This document shows positions 1 through 6,222 of a stretch of 9,745 bases of DNA, in pieces. The position numbers and the translations under genes are program-made. This stretch comes from Terrimesophilobacter sp044508495 (lineage in GTDB: Bacteria > Actinomycetota > Actinomycetes > Actinomycetales > Microbacteriaceae): positions 1-9,745 of the forward strand of contig JBIQHP010000082.1 in NCBI GenBank assembly GCA_044508495.1, given 5' to 3'. Under the pieces are notes generated by a model, which was not told the DNA's origin, searched no databases, and saw nothing but the letters and a program-made list of their open reading frames with translations. The first letter of the stretch is position 1, and each line of letters begins with the position of its first letter.

Positions 1-1268
1 TCGAGGAACGCGCCGATGTCGTCGTCGGTCGTGTACACCGAGGTGCTGGCGCGGGTCGAGGCCGGCAGGCCGAGCCTGCGATGCAGCGGCTGGGCGCAGT
101 GATGGCCGGCCCGCACGGCGATGCCCGCGTCGTCGAGGTACTGGCTCACGTCGTGCGGATGCACCCCGTCGACCGCGAAGCTGGCGAGCCCGATCCGGGG
201 GCTTCCCGGGCCAGGCCCGAGCAGCCGGATGCCGGGCAGCCGGGCGAGGCCCTCGGCGAGCGCCTGGCCCAGCTCGGCATCGCGCGCGTGGACGCGGTCC
301 ATGCCGATGCCGTCCAGGTAGTCGGCCGCCGCGGCGAGCCCGATCGCCTGTGCGACCGGCTGGGTGCCGGCCTCGAACCGCGCCGGCGCGGGAAGGTACT
401 CCGCCGCCTCCATGGTGACCGTCGTGATCATCGACCCGCCGGTGAGGAACGGCGGCAGGGCGTCGAGGAGCTCCCGGCGCCCGTACAGCACGCCGATCCC
501 GAGCGGTCCCAGCATCTTGTGACCGCTGAACGCCGCGAAGTCGACGTCGAGCCCCTTGACGTCGAGTCGCCGGTGCGGGACCGACTGGCAGGCGTCGAGC
601 AGCACGAGGGCTCCCGCCTTCCGGGCCAGGGCGACGAGCTCCTCGACCGGGGCGATCGATCCGAGGACGTTGGAGACGTGGGAGAAGGCCAGCACCCTGG
701 TCCGCCTGCCGATCGCGGAGGCGGCGTCGGGCATCCGGAGCGCGCCGTCGTCGTCGACGCCGATGTGGCGCAGGGTCGCCCCCGTGCGCGCGGCGAGCTC
801 CTGCCAGGGGATCAGGTTCGCGTGATGCTCGAGCTCGGTCACGACGATCTCGTCGCCTTCGCCGATGCGCAGGCGATCGGCCGCGGCGCCCCCGCGCCCC
901 GCGCTCGCGTTGGACAGGGCGTAGGCGACGAGGTTGATCGACTCCGTGGCGTTGCGGGTCCAGACCACCTCGTCCTCGCCTGCGCCGATGAAGCGGGCGA
1001 TGCGCTCCCTGGCGCCCTCGAACAGCTCGGTCGCCTCGGCGGCGAGCGCGTGGGAGGCGCGGTGGACGGCCGCGTTCCGGGTCTCGTAGAACGCGCGCTC
1101 GGCGTCGAGCACGACCGACGGCTTCTGGGAGGTGGCTGCGGAGTCCAGATAGCGGAGCGGATGCTCGCCCTCCCGCCGGCGGAGGGCGGGGAAGTCCTCC
1201 CTGATGCTCTCGATCTCGGCGCCGGTCGGCGTCGGTCCAGGCACCGCGTTCATGGGCACGGCGTTCAT
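1..1268 (-). CDS. sufS: SufS-type cysteine desulfurase (partial, C terminus outside window)
   Basis: PLP enzyme that removes sulfur from L-cysteine, giving alanine and an enzyme-bound persulfide that is handed to SufU. 422 codons are visible from the ATG at 1268; class II desulfurases are usually 400-430 residues, so perhaps 15-30 are missing. Visible landmarks are the N-terminal DFPALRR and RYLDSAATSQKP (39-50), TRNATESINLVAY (104-116), the PLP-stacking region TELEHHANLIPW (144-155), HVSNVLGSIAP (197-207), LLDACQSVPH (223-232), the Schiff-base Lys251 in AFSGHKMLGPLGIGVLYG, and the catalytic Cys391 in RAGHHCAQPLH. His372 in VHPHD, 19 residues before the Cys, matches the spacing of B. subtilis SufS His342, which exchanges zinc ligands with SufU. 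The pair is therefore likely to work together. The annotated start overlaps the sufU stop (ATGA), but GTG at 1259 or ATG at 1253 could be the true start because AGGAGG is only one base from the first ATG. Confidence 0.94.
   Translation of the reverse strand, partial: MNAVPMNAVPGPTPTGAEIESIREDFPALRRREGEHPLRYLDSAATSQKPSVVLDAERAFYETRNAAVHRASHALAAEATELFEGARERIARFIGAGEDEVVWTRNATESINLVAYALSNASAGRGGAAADRLRIGEGDEIVVTELEHHANLIPWQELAARTGATLRHIGVDDDGALRMPDAASAIGRRTRVLAFSHVSNVLGSIAPVEELVALARKAGALVLLDACQSVPHRRLDVKGLDVDFAAFSGHKMLGPLGIGVLYGRRELLDALPPFLTGGSMITTVTMEAAEYLPAPARFEAGTQPVAQAIGLAAAADYLDGIGMDRVHARDAELGQALAEGLARLPGIRLLGPGPGSPRIGLASFAVDGVHPHDVSQYLDDAGIAVRAGHHCAQPLHRRLGLPASTRASTSVYTTDDDIGAFL
1239..1268 (-). 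repeat. 15-bp tandem duplication at the sufS start
   Basis: Two adjacent 15-base units, 1268-1254 (ATGAACGCCGTGCCC) and 1253-1239 (ATGAACGCGGTGCCT), differ at two positions. They are translated as MNAVP-MNAVP. Each unit brings its own ATG, so the gene has duplicated in-frame start codons. The differences are both at third codon positions and silent. Confidence 0.85.
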
Positions 1269-1753
1269 TCCTCCTGCCCGGTCCCGGCGGAGCCCGTCCC
1301 GGTCGACTCGCCGGAGGGGAGTGCGCCGATGGCCTCCTCCAGGGCGACCCAGGCGAGCATCGCGCAGTCGATGCGCCGCGGATAGCGGGACACCCCGCTG
1401 AGCGCGACCGCGTCGCCGAGGAGCTCGGGCGAGCCCTCGTCGGCTCCACGGGACCGGAGCATGCCGCGGAGGGCCGAGATCCGCTCGAGCGCCTGGCCCG
1501 GGCCGAGGCCGTGGACGAGGTCGCTCAGCATGGACGCCGAGGCCTGCGAGATGGCGCAGCCCGCACCCTCCCAGCTCAGGGACTCCAGGACCGAGCCGGC
1601 GAGGTGCACGCGAAGCACGATCTCGTCGCCGCAGCTGCGGTTCGACCGGCCGGCCTCAGCGGAGAAGCCCTCTCTCAGCCCGTGGCCGTGCCGCTGCCGG
1701 GAGTGATCGAGCAGAAGCTCCCGGTAGAGGAGGTCGAAGTCGCCGGTCGCCAC
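1265..1753 (-). CDS. sufU: SufU-type zinc-dependent sulfur acceptor / Fe-S cluster assembly protein
   Basis: SufU receives persulfide sulfur from SufS and passes it on to the SUF cluster-building machinery in the cytoplasm. The protein has 162 residues. The zinc ligands are in place: Cys41 and Asp43 (SCGDEIVL), Cys66 (GAGCAISQASASM) and Cys130 (RRIDCAMLAW). Cys41, Asp43 and Cys66 have the same numbers as in B. subtilis SufU, and the last Cys is two residues later. The extra segment of about 20 residues between ASASM and the last Cys, and Arg rather than the IscU His-Cys pair before that Cys, mark it as SufU and not IscU. The last 15 or so residues are a Gly/Ser/Thr/Glu-rich tail. The start is GTG: an in-frame TAG lies 12 bases upstream and there is no later start codon before the conserved domain. 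The only purine-rich sequence (GAAGAG) abuts the GTG, so initiation may rely on ribosomes finishing narK 20 nt upstream. Confidence 0.93.
   Translation of the reverse strand: MATGDFDLLYRELLLDHSRQRHGHGLREGFSAEAGRSNRSCGDEIVLRVHLAGSVLESLSWEGAGCAISQASASMLSDLVHGLGPGQALERISALRGMLRSRGADEGSPELLGDAVALSGVSRYPRRIDCAMLAWVALEEAIGALPSGESTGTGSAGTGQEE
1270..1275 (-). promoter_or_regulatory. Ribosome binding site at the sufU/sufS junction, oddly spaced
   Basis: A perfect AGGAGG on the minus strand stands only one base before the first possible sufS ATG (1268). It is 10 bases before an in-frame GTG (1259) and 16 before a second ATG (1253). By spacing alone the GTG fits best. Reinitiation at the ATGA overlap would allow the first ATG. 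Confidence 0.6.
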
Positions 1754-1773
1754 CTCTTCACTCTAGGCCGTGG
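1754..1773 (-). other. 20-nt narK-sufU spacer
   Basis: The only gap between genes in the window. It holds an in-frame TAG that bounds sufU on its 5' side and a short purine stretch next to the GTG start. I see no inverted repeat, T-run or promoter-like element in it, and it is too short for an intrinsic terminator, so read-through from narK into sufU is expected. Confidence 0.7.
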
Positions 1774-3099
1774 TCAGCTCGGCTTCTCGGCGTGCGGGCG
1801 CGCGTAGTACCACCAGGCCAGGGCGGTGCAGAAGGCGCACCACAGGGCGCAGATGACGAAGAACAGGAAGGGGGCCATGACCGAGAGAGCCATGCCGACG
1901 AGGAACGGTCCGAAGGCCCCGATCGCGGCCGTCCAGCCGATGGCGCCTCCCGCCTGTCGCGGCGGGAAGATCATCGGCATCTGCTTGAAGGTCCCGGCAT
2001 TGGCGAACCCGGAGAAGAAGAAGATCATGAGCATGCCGGCGAGGAACCCGCCGAACTCGCTCGCGGAGCCCGGATTCAGGAAGAACAGGGTCACGACGGT
2101 TCCCGCGGTCATCCCCACGCCCCCGAGGAAGGTGAAGACCGCACCGCCCCACCGGTCGCAGAGGGGGCCGGTCCCCGCGCGGACGAGAGCGCCCAGCATC
2201 GGGCCGATCCAGGCCCAGGTGAGCGGATTCGGGGCATCCGGGAACGATCCGTAGACGTTGAGGATGATGAGCCCGGTCTGCGCGGCGAGCCCGCTGAAAG
2301 CCCCGAAGGACATGAGGTAGATCGCCGTCATGATCCAGGTGTGCTTGAGGCGGAAGATGTCCAACTGCTGCCGGAAGTTCGCCGTGATCGGCACGCGACG
2401 CATCACCAGGATCGCCAGGGCGACGGCGAGAAGGACCCAGGGGATGAGAACGAGCCCGCCGTTGTGCAGCCAGACCAGTTTGCCTTCGGAGTCGCTCTGC
2501 GGGGTGAGTATCGCCGTGCCGAACAGGCCGAAGCCGACCACCCACGGAAGGAGCAGCTGCATGAGCCCGATGCCGAGATTGCCGATCCCGGCCTGGATGC
2601 CGAGTGCTGTGCCTGCGAGCCTCTTGGGGAAGAGGTAGCTCGTCGACGCCATGAGCCCCGAGAAGCTGCCGCCGCCGACCCCTGCTGCGAGCGAGAGGGA
2701 CAGGAGCACCCAGAACGGGGTCGTGGTGTCCCGTGCGGCAAGCGTCCAGCCGACGAGTGGGAGCACGAGGAGCGATCCGCTGAACGCCACCAGGATGCGG
2801 CTCCCCATGATGGGCGGGAGGAACATGAACACGAGACGCAGTGCGCCGCCGGCGAGGCCGGGGGCCGCCACGAGCCAGTAGAGCTGTTCCTTCGTGAGCA
2901 GGTCCACGCCGTCGGCTCTGATGTCGTTGAGCCGAGGTGCGATCGCACTCACCAGATACCAGGTCGCGAAGGCGAGGACCATCGTGTAGGTCGTGACCCA
3001 CAGCGAGCGCCACGCCAGCTTCTTGTCCCAGGTGGACTCGTTCTCCGGGTCCCAGTTCGAGAGGTCGGGCTTGAGTTCGCTGCCGGCCTGTGCCGTCAT
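1774..3099 (-). CDS. narK: Nitrate/nitrite transporter, NNP family of the major facilitator superfamily
   Basis: Inner-membrane carrier for nitrate uptake and/or nitrite export serving the reductase encoded just upstream. The protein has 441 residues and about 12 hydrophobic helices, beginning near residue 33. Both NNP signatures are visible: AAGVGGGSFSGLMAS followed by YLFPKRLAGTALGIQAGIGN (about 138-174) and GFANAGTFKQMPMIFPPRQAGGAIGW (split here as GFANAGTFKQMPMIF at 364-378 then PPRQAGGAIGW at 379-389). Arg88 in helix 2 (GGALRLVF) and Arg307 in helix 8 (GALVRAGTGPLCDRWGG) correspond to the substrate-binding Arg89 and Arg305 of E. coli NarK. The sequence does not let me choose between a nitrate/proton symporter (NarK1-like) and a nitrate/nitrite antiporter (NarK2-like). 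The reading frame is open further upstream, but that part shadows narI. The ATG at 3099 is chosen because it has GGAAGGA six bases upstream and overlaps the narI stop. In many bacteria narK precedes narG; here it follows narI. Confidence 0.95.
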   Translation of the reverse strand: MTAQAGSELKPDLSNWDPENESTWDKKLAWRSLWVTTYTMVLAFATWYLVSAIAPRLNDIRADGVDLLTKEQLYWLVAAPGLAGGALRLVFMFLPPIMGSRILVAFSGSLLVLPLVGWTLAARDTTTPFWVLLSLSLAAGVGGGSFSGLMASTSYLFPKRLAGTALGIQAGIGNLGIGLMQLLLPWVVGFGLFGTAILTPQSDSEGKLVWLHNGGLVLIPWVLLAVALAILVMRRVPITANFRQQLDIFRLKHTWIMTAIYLMSFGAFSGLAAQTGLIILNVYGSFPDAPNPLTWAWIGPMLGALVRAGTGPLCDRWGGAVFTFLGGVGMTAGTVVTLFFLNPGSASEFGGFLAGMLMIFFFSGFANAGTFKQMPMIFPPRQAGGAIGWTAAIGAFGPFLVGMALSVMAPFLFFVICALWCAFCTALAWWYYARPHAEKPS

Positions 3100-3878
3100 C
3101 CGTGGTCCTTCCGGCTCATGGTCGTCTTCTGGTGCTCCCTCGGCTGCGGCCGCACGCTGCGCTCCCAGCCGCGGCGCGGCGTCCGCGCACCGAGGTGGGC
3201 GTCGCGGGACCGGTACACGACGTAGGGCCGGAACAGGTACCAGATCGGCACGGACAGCACATGGACGAGACGGGTGTACGGCCAGATCAGGAACAGGCCG
3301 GTCGAGCAGAGCACGTGCAGCTGGAAGGCCAGCGGAACCCCCGCCATGAGGGAGACATCCGGCTGGAACAGGATGAGGCTGCGGATCCACGGCGAGACCG
3401 ACCCGCGGTAGTCGTAGCCGGCCCCGAGCACCTGGAACTGCAGCACGGCGATCGTGCCGAGCGCGATCGAGCCGGCGAGGAAGATGTACATCACGACGTC
3501 CATGGGCGTCGTGACGCGTGTCACGCGGCGCACGGTGCCGCGGCGGGAGAGCAGGATGACGAGCCCGGCGATCGTGGTGGCGGCCGCCAGCGTCCCCAGC
3601 CAGGTCGCGCCGAGGTGGTAGAGGTGCTCGGTGATCCCGAAGAACTCGAGCCACTCTCGCGGCACGAGCAGCCCGACGACGTGCCCGGCGATGACGGCGA
3701 GCATCCCGTAGTGGAACAGCGGCGAGCCCCACCGCAGGAGCCTGCTCTCGTAGGTCTGGGAGGAGCGCGAGGTCCAGCCGTACTGGTCGTAGCGGTAGCG
3801 CAGGATGTGCCCGACGACGAAGCTCGCCGCGGCGACATAGGGGAAGGCGACCCAGAGCAGGACGTCGAGGCCGTTCAT
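3096..3878 (-). CDS. narI: Respiratory nitrate reductase gamma subunit (di-haem cytochrome b)
   Basis: Membrane anchor and quinol oxidase of the complex; it holds two b haems and releases protons outside while passing electrons to NarH. The protein has 260 residues. Five hydrophobic segments are seen at roughly 5-26, 52-74, 89-111, 127-150 and 183-203. The four axial His are present: His56 and His66 (LFHYGMLAVIAGHVVG) and His188 and His206 (AFQLHVLCS and TRLVHVLS). They fall at almost the same positions as in E. coli NarI (56, 66, 187, 205). YRYDQYGWTSRSSQ near residue 30 and the end of helix 5 at PIWYLFRPYVVYRSR are typical. The protein runs about 35 residues past the E. coli length in a basic, Arg-rich cytoplasmic tail. 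The ATG start has GAAGGAG seven bases upstream and overlaps the narJ stop; the stop overlaps the narK start. Confidence 0.96.
   Translation of the reverse strand: MNGLDVLLWVAFPYVAAASFVVGHILRYRYDQYGWTSRSSQTYESRLLRWGSPLFHYGMLAVIAGHVVGLLVPREWLEFFGITEHLYHLGATWLGTLAAATTIAGLVILLSRRGTVRRVTRVTTPMDVVMYIFLAGSIALGTIAVLQFQVLGAGYDYRGSVSPWIRSLILFQPDVSLMAGVPLAFQLHVLCSTGLFLIWPYTRLVHVLSVPIWYLFRPYVVYRSRDAHLGARTPRRGWERSVRPQPREHQKTTMSRKDHG
3106..3112 (-). promoter_or_regulatory. Ribosome binding site that fixes the narK start
   Basis: GGAAGGA on the minus strand ends six bases before the ATG at 3099. The narK frame stays open for about 630 further bases upstream, so this site, together with the match to NarK proteins beginning near here, decides the start. 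Confidence 0.75.
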
Positions 3879-4579
3879 ACCCGCACTCCTTCGCTCGCGG
3901 CGCCGGAGGGGGTGAAGGGCGCCAGGTTCCCGAGGAACGTCAGGCCGACCAGCTCGGCGGGCGGTCCGTCGTTGACGAGGCTGCGATAGCGCTCCCGGGT
4001 CGCATCGTCGATCTCCGGAAGGGAGCGGCACACCGCGGTCACGACGTGCGCGTAGGGGCTCCCGAAGGTCTCGAGAGCCGCGCGGAGCACCTCGATGCCG
4101 TCCCGGTGAGCGGCGAGCAGCTCGCCGGCGATGGGCGAGTCGCTGCGCGCCGAGAACTCGAGCACCATGGGGAGGTAGTCGGGGAGCTCCTCGGCATCCG
4201 GCTCCCAGCCCGCCGCGCGGTAGGCCTCGACGAACCGCACGAGCGCCATCCCGCGATTGCGGGTGTCGCCGGCGGCGTAGTAGCTGAGGTAGGGACAGCA
4301 CTTGCGCTTGAGGTCGAAGATCGAGGTGAAGTGGGCCTCGAGCTCCTGCTGCCCCATGCCCGCGGCCGCGTCGAGGAAGGCCAGGAGGTCGGTGCGGACC
4401 GGCTCGGGGAGCTCCCAGACGGCGACGCGGACGGTCGCGAACCGCGCGCGACGCTCCGCGCTCGGATAGTCGAGCAGAAGGGAGGCCGCCATGTGGGCGA
4501 CGGCGCGCTCGCCGGGATCGAGCGTCACGGGGTCCAGGAACGCGGATGCCGCGAGGGTCGCGGCGGAGGCCGGGGTCAT
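3875..4579 (-). CDS. narJ: Nitrate reductase molybdenum cofactor assembly chaperone
   Basis: Private chaperone (TorD/NarJ family) that binds the NarGH apo-enzyme, promotes Mo-cofactor insertion and delays membrane docking; it is not part of the final enzyme. The protein has 234 residues, a usual size, is mostly helical and has no membrane segment. Recognisable blocks are the N-terminal helix region with HMAASLLLDYP (about residues 29-39), FDLKRKCCPYLSYYAAGDTRNRG (split as FDLKRKCCPYLSYY at 88-101 then AAGDTRNRG at 102-110) and ELPDYLPMVLEFSA (131-144). These match actinobacterial and Bacillus NarJ. The adjacent Cys94-Cys95 pair sits in the segment that is variable in enterobacterial homologues; I have no evidence for a role. 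The start is fixed by AGGGAG at 4591-4586, six bases before ATG, with that ATG overlapping the narH TGA. Its place between narH and narI is the standard order. Confidence 0.95.
   Translation of the reverse strand: MTPASAATLAASAFLDPVTLDPGERAVAHMAASLLLDYPSAERRARFATVRVAVWELPEPVRTDLLAFLDAAAGMGQQELEAHFTSIFDLKRKCCPYLSYYAAGDTRNRGMALVRFVEAYRAAGWEPDAEELPDYLPMVLEFSARSDSPIAGELLAAHRDGIEVLRAALETFGSPYAHVVTAVCRSLPEIDDATRERYRSLVNDGPPAELVGLTFLGNLAPFTPSGAASEGVRV
3886..3892 (-). promoter_or_regulatory. Ribosome binding site of narI
   Basis: GAAGGAG on the minus strand lies seven bases before the narI ATG at 3878, inside the last narJ codons. It supports the start that overlaps the narJ stop. Confidence 0.75.
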
Positions 4580-6222
4580 GCCGTGCTCCCTGCCTCGGCC
4601 GGGGGCGGGAACATCCCGTTGGTGATGCCCTTCCCGCTCCAGTTGAGGAGATTGAGCCGGCCCGGTGTCGAGGGCTCCGAGGGGTCGGTGAGGTTCTTGA
4701 GGGCGTGGAAGCTCTCCACCGTCGCTCCGATGGGCGTTCCCGGGGTGCGCACCGGCCCGGCACCGCCCATCCCGGGCTTGCCCTCGCCCTCGAGCGAGCA
4801 GGCGAAGTCCTCGAGGTCTCGCGCCGACTCGACGTGCGCCTTCGGGATCACGTAGCGGTCCTCGTACTTGGCTATCGCCAGGAGCCGGTACATCGCCTCG
4901 ATCTCCTCGCCGCTCATCCCGACGGCGCGGGCGATGCTCTCGTCCACCTCGTTGCCGAGGTTGACGTCGCGCATGTGCGAGCGCATCGCGGCGAGCTTCT
5001 TGAGCGACTTCTCGATCGGTGCGGGGTCGCCGGCGGTGAAGAGGCCGGCGAGGTACTCGACCGGGATGCGCAGCTTGTCGATCGCGGCGAACAGGTTGCG
5101 AACGTCCTCGCCGTCGTTCCCGCTGTTGGCGACGACGTCGACGACCGGCGAGAGCGGCGGGATGTACCAGACCATGGGCATCGTACGGTACTCCGGGTGC
5201 AGGGGCAGGGCGACCTGGTACTCGCTGATGAGCTTGTAGATCGGGCTCTTCTGCGCGGCCTCGATCCAGTCGTCGGCCATGCCGCCCGCCTTCGCGGCGG
5301 CGATGACCTCGGGGTCGAAGGGGTCGAGCAGCACCGAGCGCTGGGCATCCAGGAGCTCGTGCTCGTCCTCGACGGCGGCAGCCTCGAGCACGCGGTCGGC
5401 GTCATAGAGCATGAGTCCGAGGTAGCGCAGGCGCCCGACGCAGGTCTCCGAGCAGATCGTGGGCTTGCCCTGCTCGATGAGCGGGTAGCACAGGGTGCAC
5501 TTCTCGGCCTTGTTGGTCTTGTGGTTGAAGTAGACCTTCTTGTACGGGCAGGCCGAGACGCACATCCGCCAGCCGCGGCAGTCGTCCTGGTCGACGAGCA
5601 CGATGCCGTCCTCCTCGCGCTTGTACATGGCGCCGGAGGGGCAGGCCGAGACGCACGAGGGGTTGAGGCAGTGCTCGCAGATCCGCGGGAGGTAGAACAT
5701 GAAGGTCTGCTCGAACTCCATGCGCACGTGATCGCTCATGTGGGCGAGGATCGGGTCGTCGGCCGCGGTCTCCTGGGAGCCTCCGAGGTCGTCGTCCCAG
5801 TTGCCCGACCAGGAGATGTCCAGGTTCTTGCCGGTGAGGAGCGACTTGGGCCTGGCCACCGGTCCGGCTTTCGTCTGCGGTGCCGTCGTGAGCATGTCGT
5901 AGTCGTAGGTCCACGGCTCGTAGTAGTCGTCGATCGTCGGGAGGTCGGGGTTCGCGAAGATCGTCGCGAGCTTCTTCAGCCGGCCGCCGGACTTGAGCCT
6001 CAACCGGCCGCGCCGATTGCGCACCCAGCCGCCGTTCCACCTCTCCTGGTCCTCGTACCGCCTCGGGTAGCCGAGTCCGGGCCTCGTCTCCACGTTGTTG
6101 AACCAGACGTACTCCATGCCGTCCCGGTTGGTCCACACCTGCTTGCAGGTGACCGAGCAGGTGTGGCATCCGATGCACTTGTCGAGGTTCATCACCATCG
6201 ACATCTGGGCCATGACGCGCAT
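4576..6222 (-). CDS. narH: Respiratory nitrate reductase beta subunit (Fe-S electron transfer)
   Basis: Carries electrons from the NarI haems to NarG through one [3Fe-4S] and three [4Fe-4S] clusters. The protein is 548 residues, slightly longer than E. coli NarH (512). Four Cys groups are visible: C16/C19/C22/C26 (DKCIGCHTCSVTC), C182/C185/C190/C194 (ICEHCLNPSCVSAC), C215/C221/C225 with Trp218 where a fourth Cys would be, and C242/C245/C257/C261. The Trp in CRGWRMC is the known family substitution that gives the [3Fe-4S] cluster, so the set is complete and canonical. The C-terminal half contains family blocks such as PLHPEYRTMPMVWYIPPLSP and a weakly ordered Gly/Pro-rich tail. The chosen ATG follows a strong AGGAGGTG at 6238-6231. 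Alternative ATGs lie at residues 4, 7 and 9 but have poorer spacing. It overlaps narG by one base and narJ by ATGA. Confidence 0.97.
   Translation of the reverse strand: MRVMAQMSMVMNLDKCIGCHTCSVTCKQVWTNRDGMEYVWFNNVETRPGLGYPRRYEDQERWNGGWVRNRRGRLRLKSGGRLKKLATIFANPDLPTIDDYYEPWTYDYDMLTTAPQTKAGPVARPKSLLTGKNLDISWSGNWDDDLGGSQETAADDPILAHMSDHVRMEFEQTFMFYLPRICEHCLNPSCVSACPSGAMYKREEDGIVLVDQDDCRGWRMCVSACPYKKVYFNHKTNKAEKCTLCYPLIEQGKPTICSETCVGRLRYLGLMLYDADRVLEAAAVEDEHELLDAQRSVLLDPFDPEVIAAAKAGGMADDWIEAAQKSPIYKLISEYQVALPLHPEYRTMPMVWYIPPLSPVVDVVANSGNDGEDVRNLFAAIDKLRIPVEYLAGLFTAGDPAPIEKSLKKLAAMRSHMRDVNLGNEVDESIARAVGMSGEEIEAMYRLLAIAKYEDRYVIPKAHVESARDLEDFACSLEGEGKPGMGGAGPVRTPGTPIGATVESFHALKNLTDPSEPSTPGRLNLLNWSGKGITNGMFPPPAEAGSTA
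4586..4591 (-). promoter_or_regulatory. Ribosome binding site of narJ
   Basis: AGGGAG on the minus strand lies six bases before the narJ ATG at 4579, within the narH C-terminal codons. It supports initiation at the codon that overlaps the narH stop. Confidence 0.7.

Noticed and set aside
1754..1773. Possible terminator or promoter between narK and sufU
   Set aside because: Twenty bases with no inverted repeat, no T-run and no recognisable -10 or -35 element.
81..3225. Plus-strand open frames opposite sufS, sufU and narK
   Set aside because: They mirror well-supported genes, show no motifs and have no convincing ribosome binding sites.
3879..4763. Minus-strand frame extending narI upstream into narJ and narH
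   Set aside because: The added sequence is Arg/Pro-rich off-frame text of narJ and narH. The NarI start at 3878 has a good ribosome binding site and matches the family length.
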